A DNA stretch of 39,814 nt from Metabacillus arenae (lineage in GTDB: Bacteria > Bacillota > Bacilli > Bacillales > Bacillaceae): contig NZ_JACXAI010000050.1 in assembly GCF_014773385.1 (NCBI RefSeq), positions 1-39,814 on the forward strand, written 5' to 3'. Below the pieces are notes generated by a model. The model was not told the DNA's origin, made no database searches, and worked only from the letters and a program-made list of their open reading frames with translations. The translations under genes and the position numbers were made by a program. Shown here piece after piece: positions 24,938 to 32,545 of this stretch (positions are counted from its first letter, which is position 1; each line of letters opens with the position of its first letter).

Positions 24938-25723
24938 GTGGACTTAGCATTAAAGGACAAAACAGCATTAATTATTGCCTCAAGTCAAGGATTAGGTAAA
25001 GCAATTGCTGAAAAATTAGTTGAAGAAGGCGCAAACGTTGTCATAACAAGCCGGGATTCTGAGAAACTCGAAAAGGTGAAAAATGAGCTGGAGCACTTAA
25101 ATGGTGGTAACGTTTTCTATCAAGCATGTGATGTTAAAAATTCAGATCAAATTAAGGATCTGGTTGGTGAAACAATCCAAAGATTTGGCACAATTGACAT
25201 GCTTGTCAATAATGCCGGCGGGCCGCCAGCAGGTACATTTGAAGAAATGACAGATGAGGATTGGCAGCATGCTTTTGAACTCAATTTATTAAGTTATATT
25301 CGGATGATTCGCGAAGTGTTGCCGAGTATGAAAGAAAACGGAGGAAGAATTGTAAATATTGCTTCATCCTCTGTAAAAGAACCTATTCCCGGCTTGCTTT
25401 TATCAAATACATTCCGGTTAGGAATTGTAGGTTTGACAAAAACATTGGCACAGGAATTGGCCAAATATCACATTTTAATTAATACAGTGGCACCAGGAAG
25501 AATTGCAACCGACAGGGTGGCGTCTTTAGATGAAGGAAATGCAAAGAAACAAGGGATAACAAGGGAACAAATGGAGGAAAGCGTCAAAAAAGGGATTCCA
25601 CTTGGAAGGTATGGAAAGCCTGAAGAGTTTGCTGCATATGTCACTTTCCTTTTGTCAGAAGTCAATACATATGTAACAGGACAGACTCTGTTAGTCGATG
25701 GCGGAATGGTTAAAAGTGTCTAG
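24938..25723 (+). CDS. SDR family oxidoreductase, atypical active site
   Basis: A 261-residue short-chain dehydrogenase in size and fold. The nucleotide loop is A-S-S-Q-G-L-G-K-A near residues 14-22, and N-N-A-G-G is present near 90. The catalytic Ser lies in N-I-A-S-S-S, but where Tyr-x-x-x-Lys is expected the sequence is L-L-S-N-T-F-R-L-G-I, so both Tyr and Lys are missing. I recall a divergent SDR group with P-I-P-x-L-x-L-S-N in this place. Its chemistry is not known to me. GTG at 24938 is used because GGAGGG is six bases upstream. ykwC follows after 27 bases, so the two probably form an operon. Confidence 0.87.
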   Translation: MDLALKDKTALIIASSQGLGKAIAEKLVEEGANVVITSRDSEKLEKVKNELEHLNGGNVFYQACDVKNSDQIKDLVGETIQRFGTIDMLVNNAGGPPAGTFEEMTDEDWQHAFELNLLSYIRMIREVLPSMKENGGRIVNIASSSVKEPIPGLLLSNTFRLGIVGLTKTLAQELAKYHILINTVAPGRIATDRVASLDEGNAKKQGITREQMEESVKKGIPLGRYGKPEEFAAYVTFLLSEVNTYVTGQTLLVDGGMVKSV

Positions 25724-25750
25724 AGAGAGTTGTGACAAGGAGGGGAAATA

Positions 25751-26611
25751 ATGGAGAAAATTGGGTTTATCGGTACTGGTGTAATGGGGAAAAGCATGGC
25801 AGGACATTTACTATCTGCAGGTCATCCGTTATATGTTTATACAAGAACAAAGAATAAAGCGGAATCACTTCTTGCTCAAGGAGCAATCTGGCAAGAAAGT
25901 GTTCCAGTACTTGCAGCTAATGTTGATGTCATCATTACAATGGTCGGTTATCCTGCTGATGTAGAGGAAATCTACCTTGGAGAAAATGGGATATTAAAGC
26001 ATGCAAAAAAAGATACGTATGTGATCGATATGACTACTTCAAAACCATCTTTGGCTGTGAAAATTTATGAGGAAGCAAACAAAAGAGGAATTCATTCCAT
26101 AGATGCCCCAGTTTCAGGGGGAGATGTGGGCGCACAAAAGGCTAAACTAGCTATTATGGCTGGAGGAAGTAATGAAGCCTTCAAAAAAATGAAGCCTATT
26201 TTTGAGAAAATGGGGGAAAATATTCAATATCAAGGACAAGCAGGTTCAGGGCAGCACACAAAAATGTGCAATCAAATTGCGATAGCCTCCAACATGATTG
26301 GAGTGTGTGAGGCAATTGCTTATGCCAAAAAATCAGGTTTAAATCCAGAAAATGTATTGAAAAGCATATCGACAGGGGCAGCGGGGAGCTGGTCATTATC
26401 TAATTTGGCACCAAGAATGCTGAACAATGATTTTGAGCCGGGATTTTATATCAAGCATTTTGTAAAAGATATGAATATTGCTCTCGAGGAAGCCGAATTT
26501 AACGGTTTCGAAACTCCTGGGCTTGAACTAGCCATTTCTCTTTACAATCAACTGATCGAAAAAGGGGAAGAAAACAGTGGGACCCAAGCCCTAATTAAAT
26601 ATTGGGAGTAA
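25751..26611 (+). CDS. ykwC: Beta-hydroxyacid dehydrogenase YkwC
   Basis: A 286-residue enzyme of the 3-hydroxyisobutyrate dehydrogenase family, very close in wording to B. subtilis YkwC. The NAD(P) loop is G-F-I-G-T-G-V-M-G-K-S-M, the substrate motif D-A-P-V-S-G-G-D-V-G-A, and the catalytic lysine lies in G-S-G-Q-H-T-K-M-C-N-Q. It should oxidise a small beta-hydroxy acid; the real substrate is unknown. AAGGAGGGG precedes the ATG at good spacing. It follows the SDR gene by 27 bases and keeps the conserved neighbourhood ykwC-ykwD-pbpH-kinA-patA. Confidence 0.93.
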   Translation: MEKIGFIGTGVMGKSMAGHLLSAGHPLYVYTRTKNKAESLLAQGAIWQESVPVLAANVDVIITMVGYPADVEEIYLGENGILKHAKKDTYVIDMTTSKPSLAVKIYEEANKRGIHSIDAPVSGGDVGAQKAKLAIMAGGSNEAFKKMKPIFEKMGENIQYQGQAGSGQHTKMCNQIAIASNMIGVCEAIAYAKKSGLNPENVLKSISTGAAGSWSLSNLAPRMLNNDFEPGFYIKHFVKDMNIALEEAEFNGFETPGLELAISLYNQLIEKGEENSGTQALIKYWE

Positions 26612-26828
26612 AGAGGAATATCGAAATCCTATTGAAAGTGTCAAACAGAATTTGATCTATTTGGAAGCTCTATAATAAAGCACTTTTCTGAAAGATTGTT
26701 GTTTTTGGATGAAATAGCCCATTTAAATTAAGGCAATCGGTAAATCGCCAATTGCTTCTAGTCTCGCATCAAGCCTCTGGAATCATCATTTTGTTCTAAA
26801 CAACAAAGTTTGCATATACACCAATAAT

Positions 26829-26860
26829 AAAAAAAGAGATAGCTATTCATAGCTATCTCT
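26829..26860 (-). terminator. Terminator of ykwD
   Basis: On the minus strand AGAGATAGCTAT, two bases, ATAGCTATCTCT, then seven T. A near-perfect palindrome 15 bases after the ykwD stop. Confidence 0.85.
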
Positions 26861-26875
26861 CATCCTCTTCATCTA

Positions 26876-27718
26876 TTATTTTCCAATGAACATTTGAGTC
26901 CAGTAGTTACCTTCAGCTACATGGCCTACACCGATGTGAGTAAACTCGCTGTTCATGATGTTTTTACGGTGGCCTTCACTGTTCATCCAAGCATTTACTA
27001 CTTCTTCTGGAGACTGTTGTCCCATTGCAATGTTTTCTCCAGCTGTACGGTAGTCAATACCGAATTGCTTCATCATATCAAATGGTGATCCGTAAGTTGG
27101 GCTGTTATGATCAAAGTAGTTTTTCGCTTTCATATCGTTAGACTTTTCGCGTGCAACATCACTTAATTTTGTATCTAATTGAAGTGGCTTTAAGCCTTGC
27201 TTTTGACGTTCTGCGTTCGTTAAATCTACTACTTTTTGTTCAAATTCACTTACACTTTTATTAGTTTGCTCAGTTTTTGGCTGCTCCCCAGCTTGAGCTT
27301 CTTGCTTAGGCTGTTGTTGTGGTGCAGGTTGTGCTTGTTCTTTTGGTTGAGCTTGTGCTTGTTCTTTTGGTTGAGCTTGTGCTTGCTCTTTTGGCTGTGC
27401 TTGTGCTTGTTGTTGTGGCTTTTGAGCTTGCTCTTGCTTAGGAGCTTGTTCCTTTTGCTGTGGCTGCTGAGCTTGAGCTTGCTGACCTTGGAAATATTTA
27501 TTCATGATTTCTTGAATTTGTTTTTGGTCGATATTTTTATTTAAGATCTGTTGTACTTGTTCTTGATTAATATTATTTAAGTTGCAATCCACACCCAATT
27601 GAACAACTTTCGATTGGATATCTGCTTTATTTAGCTCCGCTGCATCCGCAGATTGTCCACCGTTAAATGTAAATAATGTAGCTGCTGCTGCAACTGATAC
27701 CATGATTGATTTCTTCAT
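26876..27718 (-). CDS. ykwD: Secreted CAP-domain protein YkwD
   Basis: A 280-residue exported protein. A signal peptide (K-K-S-I-M-V-S-V-A-A-A-A-T-L-F, cut after A-D-A-A) is followed by an Asn/Gln-rich helical part (30-75). Then comes a Pro/Gln/Lys linker (80-155) with octapeptide repeats K-E-Q-A-Q-A-Q-P, and last a CAP/SCP domain (about 160-280) with H-N-S-P-T-Y-G-S-P and G-E-N-I-A-M-G, A-W-M-N-S-E-G-H-R-K-N-I. CAP proteins of this type occur in Bacillus cell walls and spore coats, with unclear activity. AAGGAGG precedes the ATG. The 24-bp coding repeats at about 27333-27405 may vary in number. Confidence 0.93.
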   Translation of the reverse strand: MKKSIMVSVAAAATLFTFNGGQSADAAELNKADIQSKVVQLGVDCNLNNINQEQVQQILNKNIDQKQIQEIMNKYFQGQQAQAQQPQQKEQAPKQEQAQKPQQQAQAQPKEQAQAQPKEQAQAQPKEQAQPAPQQQPKQEAQAGEQPKTEQTNKSVSEFEQKVVDLTNAERQKQGLKPLQLDTKLSDVAREKSNDMKAKNYFDHNSPTYGSPFDMMKQFGIDYRTAGENIAMGQQSPEEVVNAWMNSEGHRKNIMNSEFTHIGVGHVAEGNYWTQMFIGK

Positions 27719-28090
27719 GAATTGTATTCCTCCTTGAAGAATGATTTTTTTTGATTAGCCCTCGCTAACACAAACTCATCTTAACACGGTGGTTTTGTAA
27801 CAATGTATCCACTAGTTTCCATTGACAATTTGGCAGATTTTAATTATTTGAGGAACCTAAGTCTTATTCCCTATGAATACTAGAAAAATAGATTTTCATA
27901 AGAATATTGTCGGAGAATATATTTTTCCTTAAAAATCCAGTCCCACTAAAAAATTCATAAAATTAATGATTGACAACTTTTTTATCCAAGTTTTTGTGTA
28001 ACAATGATTACGCAAATGTTACAATATATATCAGATACTGTAAAAGTCTTACTATTTCAGTTTAAGAGATTGAAAGGAGAATTGTTTTAA
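27719..28090. other. Divergent intergenic region ykwD / pbpH
   Basis: About 370 AT-rich bases that must hold both promoters. TTGACA occurs at 27823-27828 and 27971-27976, and TACAAT at 28021-28026, but no pair has proper spacing. No small gene is seen. Confidence 0.35.
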
Positions 28091-30193
28091 GTGACTGAGC
28101 AACGGACAAATCAAACTGAGTCAAAGAAAATGAAAAAATCTCGCCACTACCGAATGAACATTTTCTTTTTCTTAGTTTTTATGTTGTTTGCAGCCTTAAT
28201 TGTACGATTAGGTGTCGTACAAATCGTTCAAGGGGAAGAATATACAAAGGAAGTTAAGAAGACCGAGAGCAACATCGCTTCATTTCCTGCACCAAGAGGA
28301 AAAATGTACGATCGTTTCGGAAATGTGATAGTTGATAATAAAAGTATTCCGGCTATCACTTATACACAAGATAAAAAAGCTAAAGCAGAGGAAAAAATTA
28401 AAATTGCAAAGAAGCTTGCAGAGCTTATTGAAGTGAGTCCCGATTTGCTCAAAGAAAAAAATAAAGATGAGTTTAAGGAAAGATACCTGCAGGATTATTG
28501 GCTTGCAGCTCATACCAAAGAAGCTGCAGCCCTGCTTGAAGAAAAGGAATTGAAGCTAAAACCTGCAGAAACCTACCAGCTGCAATTAACAAGAATTGAT
28601 CCAAAGGAAATTGAAAAAATTAAGCAATCACCTGAGGAGCTGGAGATTGCGGCCATCTATACGCGGTTTACGAGTGGCTACTACTACCAGCCATCTGTTG
28701 TTAAGTCAGAAAATCTAACTGATGAAGAGGTGTCGGTTGTGGCTGAACATCTTGAAGAGCTCCCTGGTGTCGATGTCATTACCGATTGGGACCGGGAGTA
28801 TCCATTTGGAGATGTGCTGCGCCCAATTCTCGGATCGGTTACTTCGCCGGAGCAAGGAATTCTTTCAGAACGGGAAAACTTTTACCTTTCCAGAGGCTAT
28901 GCGAGAAATGACCGTGTTGGAAAGTCCTATCTTGAATATCATTACGAGGATTACTTGAATCCAATTAAGTCAAAGGTTGAGTTAATTGAGGATAAAAACG
29001 GAAACATTATTTCTGAGCAGTTAATCGATGAGGGACGAAGAGGGTACGACTTGCAGCTTTCCTTTGATATGGAGCTGCAAAAAAGAGTAGGAGATATAAT
29101 TGAGAAAGAAATACGTGCTGCGAAGGGGTTTGGAGGAAATCATACATTAGAAAGAGCTTTTGTCGTCATGATGGATCCGAATCAAGGTGACATTCTCGCT
29201 ATGGCTGGGAAGCAAATTGACCCAGACAACCGATCTGAGTTTTTAGATTTTTCAACAGGAACGTTTGCCTCACAGTATGAGATGGGATCGACAGTCAAAG
29301 GAGCGACTGTTTTAGCTGGTTATCAGCATGGGGTCCCTCATGGGCAAGGTTACAGTGATCAACCAATTTATTTAGCTGGGGGAGTCAGAAAATCATCTTG
29401 GACAAATTTAGGCTGGGTAAATGATGTGACAGCGTTGGAAGAGAGTTCTAACATTTATATGTTTAGGCTTGCGATGGAAATAGCAGGTGAAACCTATACC
29501 AGGGGCGGCGGTTTCAATGCCAGCAACGAGGATTTTCAAAGGATGAGAAATTATTTTAGTCAGTTTGGATTAGGTGTTCCAACAGGGGTTGACCTTCCGC
29601 AGGAATCTGCAGGTCAGCAAGGAAATCCTACTCAACCTGGGTTATTGCTGGATATTTCCATAGGTCAGTATGATACGTATACACCGCTTCAAATGGCACA
29701 GTACGTGTCAACGATTGCAAATGGTGGGTACCGTATCCAGCCTAGAATCATGAAAACGGTCCATGCGCCAAATAATGAAGCAAAGTTAGGGCCAGTAATA
29801 AAGGAAAATAATACGACAGTTTTAAATAGAATAAATAACACACCTGGTGACTTGCAAAAAGTTCAAACTGGGTTTAAACGGGTTACCACTTCAGGTACAG
29901 CTGCCGCCGCCTTTGACCATGATGTCGCTGGAAAAACAGGTACAGCTGAATCGTTCTATTATGGAAATGAAACGAGATACCGCGGGAACCCGACTTATAA
30001 TTTAACATTTGTCGGCTATTACCCTTCAAACAATCCGGAAGTCGCATTTAGTGTTGTTGTTCCATGGGCGGGCGACGGAGGAAAATCTGGCATTAACAAA
30101 AAGATTGCCAGCGGCATCGTAAATGCCTATGTTGATTTAAAAGAGCAGCGTGCAAAAGGAGAAGTACCTGGTAAGCAAGAGGAAACTGAGTAA
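28091..30193 (+). CDS. pbpH: Class B penicillin-binding protein PbpH (transpeptidase)
   Basis: A 700-residue elongation-type transpeptidase that cross-links peptidoglycan on the outer face of the membrane. One membrane anchor (about 22-44) is followed by the pedestal starting at P-A-P-R-G-K-M-Y-D-R. The transpeptidase domain has Ser400 in G-S-T-V-K, S-S-N near 457 and K-T-G in G-K-T-G-T-A-E near 616. All three catalytic motifs are intact. In B. subtilis PbpH acts with PbpA in rod-shape growth. The GTG start follows AAAGGAG at 11 bases. It keeps the ykwD-pbpH-kinA order, and a clean terminator follows. Confidence 0.93.
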   Translation: MTEQRTNQTESKKMKKSRHYRMNIFFFLVFMLFAALIVRLGVVQIVQGEEYTKEVKKTESNIASFPAPRGKMYDRFGNVIVDNKSIPAITYTQDKKAKAEEKIKIAKKLAELIEVSPDLLKEKNKDEFKERYLQDYWLAAHTKEAAALLEEKELKLKPAETYQLQLTRIDPKEIEKIKQSPEELEIAAIYTRFTSGYYYQPSVVKSENLTDEEVSVVAEHLEELPGVDVITDWDREYPFGDVLRPILGSVTSPEQGILSERENFYLSRGYARNDRVGKSYLEYHYEDYLNPIKSKVELIEDKNGNIISEQLIDEGRRGYDLQLSFDMELQKRVGDIIEKEIRAAKGFGGNHTLERAFVVMMDPNQGDILAMAGKQIDPDNRSEFLDFSTGTFASQYEMGSTVKGATVLAGYQHGVPHGQGYSDQPIYLAGGVRKSSWTNLGWVNDVTALEESSNIYMFRLAMEIAGETYTRGGGFNASNEDFQRMRNYFSQFGLGVPTGVDLPQESAGQQGNPTQPGLLLDISIGQYDTYTPLQMAQYVSTIANGGYRIQPRIMKTVHAPNNEAKLGPVIKENNTTVLNRINNTPGDLQKVQTGFKRVTTSGTAAAAFDHDVAGKTGTAESFYYGNETRYRGNPTYNLTFVGYYPSNNPEVAFSVVVPWAGDGGKSGINKKIASGIVNAYVDLKEQRAKGEVPGKQEETE

Positions 30194-30205
30194 ATAGAGA
30201 AATGG

Positions 30206-30233
30206 AAGGCTGCCTGTAAATTGGCAGCCTTTT
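30206..30233 (+). terminator. Terminator of pbpH
   Basis: AAGGCTGCC (30206-30214), loop, GGCAGCCTTTT (30223-30233): perfect stem 13 bases after the stop. Confidence 0.88.
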
Positions 30234-30337
30234 AATATAGAGTTATTTAAATAGTAACTCGGGACCATAGTTATTACCAATTCTTTAGACGTACTTTAAC
30301 TCTGATAGATTAGTTTAATTTTTATTTTGAAATTGGT

Positions 30338-30652
30338 TTACGATGTCAGCCTTAAACCAATGACCCCTATTAAAATAAGACAAAGTGATAGTAATTGAGA
30401 AAAACTAAATCGTTCTTTAAACCACAGTATACCGACTAATGTGATTCCTATACTGCCAATACCAGTCCATACTCCATAAGCAACTCCAGCAGGGAGTACT
30501 TGCATTGCTTTCGACAGACAATAAAATGAAAAGATAAAGCCGATCATCATAACGAATATAGGCCATTTTTTTCTTAGTCCATCCATGTATTTCATTGCAA
30601 TTGTAGCAATCACTTCCTCCAGACCTGCTAACAATAATAATCCCCACACCAT
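30338..30652 (-). CDS. SMR family small multidrug/guanidinium exporter
   Basis: A 104-residue, four-helix small multidrug resistance protein. The membrane-embedded glutamate is in L-L-L-A-G-L-E-E-V-I-A-T near residue 12, and the signature Y-G-V-W-T-G-I-G-S-I-G lies at about 60-70. W-T-G-I-G and the C-terminal V-I-G-L-R-L are closer to the Gdx/SugE/YkkD branch than to EmrE. Members export guanidinium or quaternary cations as antiparallel dimers. GAGGTGAG lies before the ATG. The ATG overlaps the stop of an upstream remnant, which looks like the partner subunit of a paired SMR. Confidence 0.88.
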   Translation of the reverse strand: MVWGLLLLAGLEEVIATIAMKYMDGLRKKWPIFVMMIGFIFSFYCLSKAMQVLPAGVAYGVWTGIGSIGITLVGILWFKERFSFSQLLSLCLILIGVIGLRLTS

Positions 30653-30768
30653 TAATACTCACCTCTTGTATTTTCATTGTTATTTTTAGTAAATGTCTTC
30701 ATTCCGATAATTCCAGTTAGTAAAATTATTAAAAAGAATAGTTGGCCAAAAGCTGAACAAATGAAATG
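30652..30768 (-). pseudogene. Remnant of the partner SMR gene (C-terminal end)
   Basis: On the minus strand 38 codons ending in TAA read S-A-F-G-Q-L-F-F-L-I-I-L-L-T-G-I-I-G-M-K, a typical last helix of an SMR protein, followed by a hydrophilic tail. An in-frame TGA (30769-30771) and the absence of the first three helices show it is truncated. Its stop shares one base with the intact SMR start (TAATG), the coupling expected of a two-subunit SMR operon such as ykkCD. Confidence 0.55.
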
Positions 30769-30926
30769 TCAAAAAGGAAAATCTTCGCTAAGAAATCTCT
30801 CATTTAATTATTCAGATTTCAGGAATTATACTTCAATACCCAGTCAAAGTCACTTTTTTAAAATTACTGGACATTTGATCATTTTTTTTGCGTAATTAAC
30901 AAATCCTAAACGGAAAGTGAAAGGAG

Positions 30927-31586
30927 ATGATCATCATCGAAAATCTCTATCCTAAGGAAAATATTCAATATATGAAAAAGTTTAAAAGTTTAGCTCCAGA
31001 GCTTTACGGGAAATATGTTGATTTTAGTAAAACGGTTCTCAATGAAGGGACCCTTACTAGAAAAGAAAAAGAAATTATTGCTGTAGCCGTCTCATGTGTT
31101 ACAGAATGTCCTTATTGTATTGATTTTCACACTAAAAAAGCAAAAGATCATGGTGCGACAGTGGAAGAATTGTTCGAAGCTATTTTGACGGCAGCAGCGA
31201 TTGAAGCAGAAGGTCCTTATGCACATCGTTTGCAAATGTACAATGCATCTGATGAAAATCCCAAAAATATGATATATGATCGGTCTGATATCCAAAAACT
31301 CGATTCGTTAACTGATTTACCAGCCATGATCCATTCATCAGCAGCTTCTTTTTTTACTGCAGCAACAAGTGATGGTAAACTGTCGGCAAAAATGAAAGAA
31401 CTAATCGCGGTCTCAGTTGCCCACACGACAGAATGTCCGTACGCTATCCATAAGCATACAAAGAAGGCAAGGAATGAAGGATGTTCAAAACAAGAATTAG
31501 CTGAGGCCGTGATGGTGGCAGCCCTTGTTAAATCTGGCGGGGTCGTTACCCATGCAACAAATATGATGAGGGCTTTTGAAGAATAA
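30927..31586 (+). CDS. Carboxymuconolactone decarboxylase / AhpD-like protein, duplicated
   Basis: A 219-residue protein made of two homologous AhpD-like halves. The first has E-C-P-Y-C-I-D-F-H-T-K-K-A with a complete Cys-x-x-Cys-x-x-x-His site. The second has E-C-P-Y-A-I-H-K-H-T-K-K-A, where the second Cys is Ala. AhpD-like proteins are peroxidase-linked disulfide reductases; only the first half can do this chemistry here. The start is odd: AAAGGAG directly touches the ATG at 30927, with no spacer, so a non-ATG codon such as one of the following ATC codons might be used. No close operon partner. Confidence 0.86.
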   Translation: MIIIENLYPKENIQYMKKFKSLAPELYGKYVDFSKTVLNEGTLTRKEKEIIAVAVSCVTECPYCIDFHTKKAKDHGATVEELFEAILTAAAIEAEGPYAHRLQMYNASDENPKNMIYDRSDIQKLDSLTDLPAMIHSSAASFFTAATSDGKLSAKMKELIAVSVAHTTECPYAIHKHTKKARNEGCSKQELAEAVMVAALVKSGGVVTHATNMMRAFEE

Positions 31587-31640
31587 GTATTCAACCTTTT
31601 TGGAAAGTTAAAAGTAGACTAAGGAAAAGAGGTGGCAAGC

Positions 31641-31823
31641 ATGGCAAAGCGCACAAGTAAAAATGACCCTCAGCAAAAAAATAAAAAAGGATTCGATTCA
31701 AGTGTCATTGACTCTGAGTTTAGTCATGAAATAGGCAGCGCAAACGCAAACAAAGCACATCATGAAAAAGCAAAAAAGGAAAAGGCGCCAAAAAATGATG
31801 GAAAGTATAGAGGGATGCATTAA
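31641..31823 (+). CDS. Small Lys-rich hydrophilic protein
   Basis: A 60-residue, very hydrophilic protein rich in Lys, Asn and Ser with no hydrophobic core. It has a middle segment S-E-F-S-H-E-I-G-S-A-N-A-N-K and a basic tail ending in K-Y-R-G-M-H. Composition resembles small spore or DNA-associated proteins of Bacillus, but I do not recognise a named family. ATG 31641 is chosen because AGAGGTGG lies five bases upstream; a GTG at 31632 is within that site. A strong terminator follows directly, so the gene is a short transcription unit or the end of the one starting at 30927. Confidence 0.68.
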   Translation: MAKRTSKNDPQQKNKKGFDSSVIDSEFSHEIGSANANKAHHEKAKKEKAPKNDGKYRGMH

Positions 31824-31825
31824 CC

Positions 31826-31853
31826 AAACGAGGCATTTTCAGCCTCGTTTTTT
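31826..31853 (+). terminator. Terminator of the Lys-rich protein gene
   Basis: AAACGAGGC (31826-31834), loop ATTTTCA, GCCTCGTTTTTT (31842-31853). Confidence 0.9.
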
Positions 31854-32147
31854 ATATAGTAACAAACATGAAGCCTGGTATTGAATGTTCTCATTTCACA
31901 TAGAAAAAACGGTAAATAGGAAAATAAGCGTAAACAAGAAACCTTGCCATAAAAAGAATGTGTAGATAAATTCGTGCCTCTCTTATTGAAGCTCGATCAA
32001 TTCGTTCAACAACAAAAAACAGAAAACAGGATAGAAAAAACGAGAACTACCACAAACAAGAGAAGCTTTTTCCCAATAGCTTTACTCGTTATAATGTTCA
32101 TTCAAATCCTATAAAAAGTAAAAAATGTGGTGAAAAGGAACATTTTA

Positions 32148-32174
32148 GCAGGAAATTGATAATAAAAAGCGAAA
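32148..32174 (+). promoter_or_regulatory. Sigma-H-like promoter of kinA
   Basis: GCAGGAAAT (32148-32156) fits the sigma-H -35 pattern RnAGGAwWW completely. After 11 bases comes AGCGAAA (32168-32174), one base off RnnGAAT. kinA is a known sigma-H gene in B. subtilis, which makes the match meaningful. Confidence 0.55.
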
Positions 32175-32370
32175 ATGTCAGTATGATAAACTATTATGTT
32201 GCTCCAAAGTGCGAGGTTATTGTCCATGGGGTGTAGGTTGACTGGTCCTCTCATTCAGTGATCAGCCGATCAGAGAAGCAAACAAAACGAATAAAAGGGG
32301 TTTTGAATTTAAAGAATTTTTTGTAGGTTAAGAAAATTTATGTTTATTAGAGTGTTAAAGTGAGATATCT

Positions 32371-32468
32371 TTGTCCAGCGCTGGGCGCCATTGGCTCTTC
32401 GGTCTCAGGGTCAATCCCTGCCGGCTCGCCTTGTGCTTATCGCCGATAGGCTGCGCCTTGCGCTTTTT
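32371..32468 (+). repeat. GC-rich Bacillus-type intergenic repeat in the kinA leader
   Basis: A block starting TTGTCCAGCGCTGGGCGCC and ending CTGCGCCTTGCGCTTTTT. Its GC content is far above the surroundings. The frame TGTCCAGC...GCGCTTTTT is that of abundant intergenic repeats I know from Bacillaceae genomes. It lies between the sigma-H-like promoter and the kinA start, so it would be transcribed as part of the leader and can fold. Confidence 0.65.
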
Positions 32469-32545
32469 ATAACAATCGTTTTCCAGGAAAACGTCTACCA
32501 TAGAAGTGTCCTTCATAATTTAGAAGAGAAAAAGGGGGGGAACCA

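Larger units (their letters stand above)
31854..32545. other. Long leader/intergenic region before kinA
   Basis: About 690 bases without a believable gene. It contains the sigma-H-like promoter (32148) and a GC-rich intergenic repeat (32371-32468); the rest is AT-rich. The leader of kinA would be about 365 bases long. Confidence 0.5.

Noticed and set aside
26741-26760. Inverted repeat in the ykwC-ykwD gap (GCAATCGG / CCAATTGC)
   Set aside because: Several mismatches and no T tail on either strand; not convincing as terminator or operator.
27236-27544. Leu/Phe-rich plus-strand frame opposite ykwD
   Set aside because: A mirror of the Gln/Ala/Lys repeats of ykwD; it would look like a membrane protein only by complementarity.
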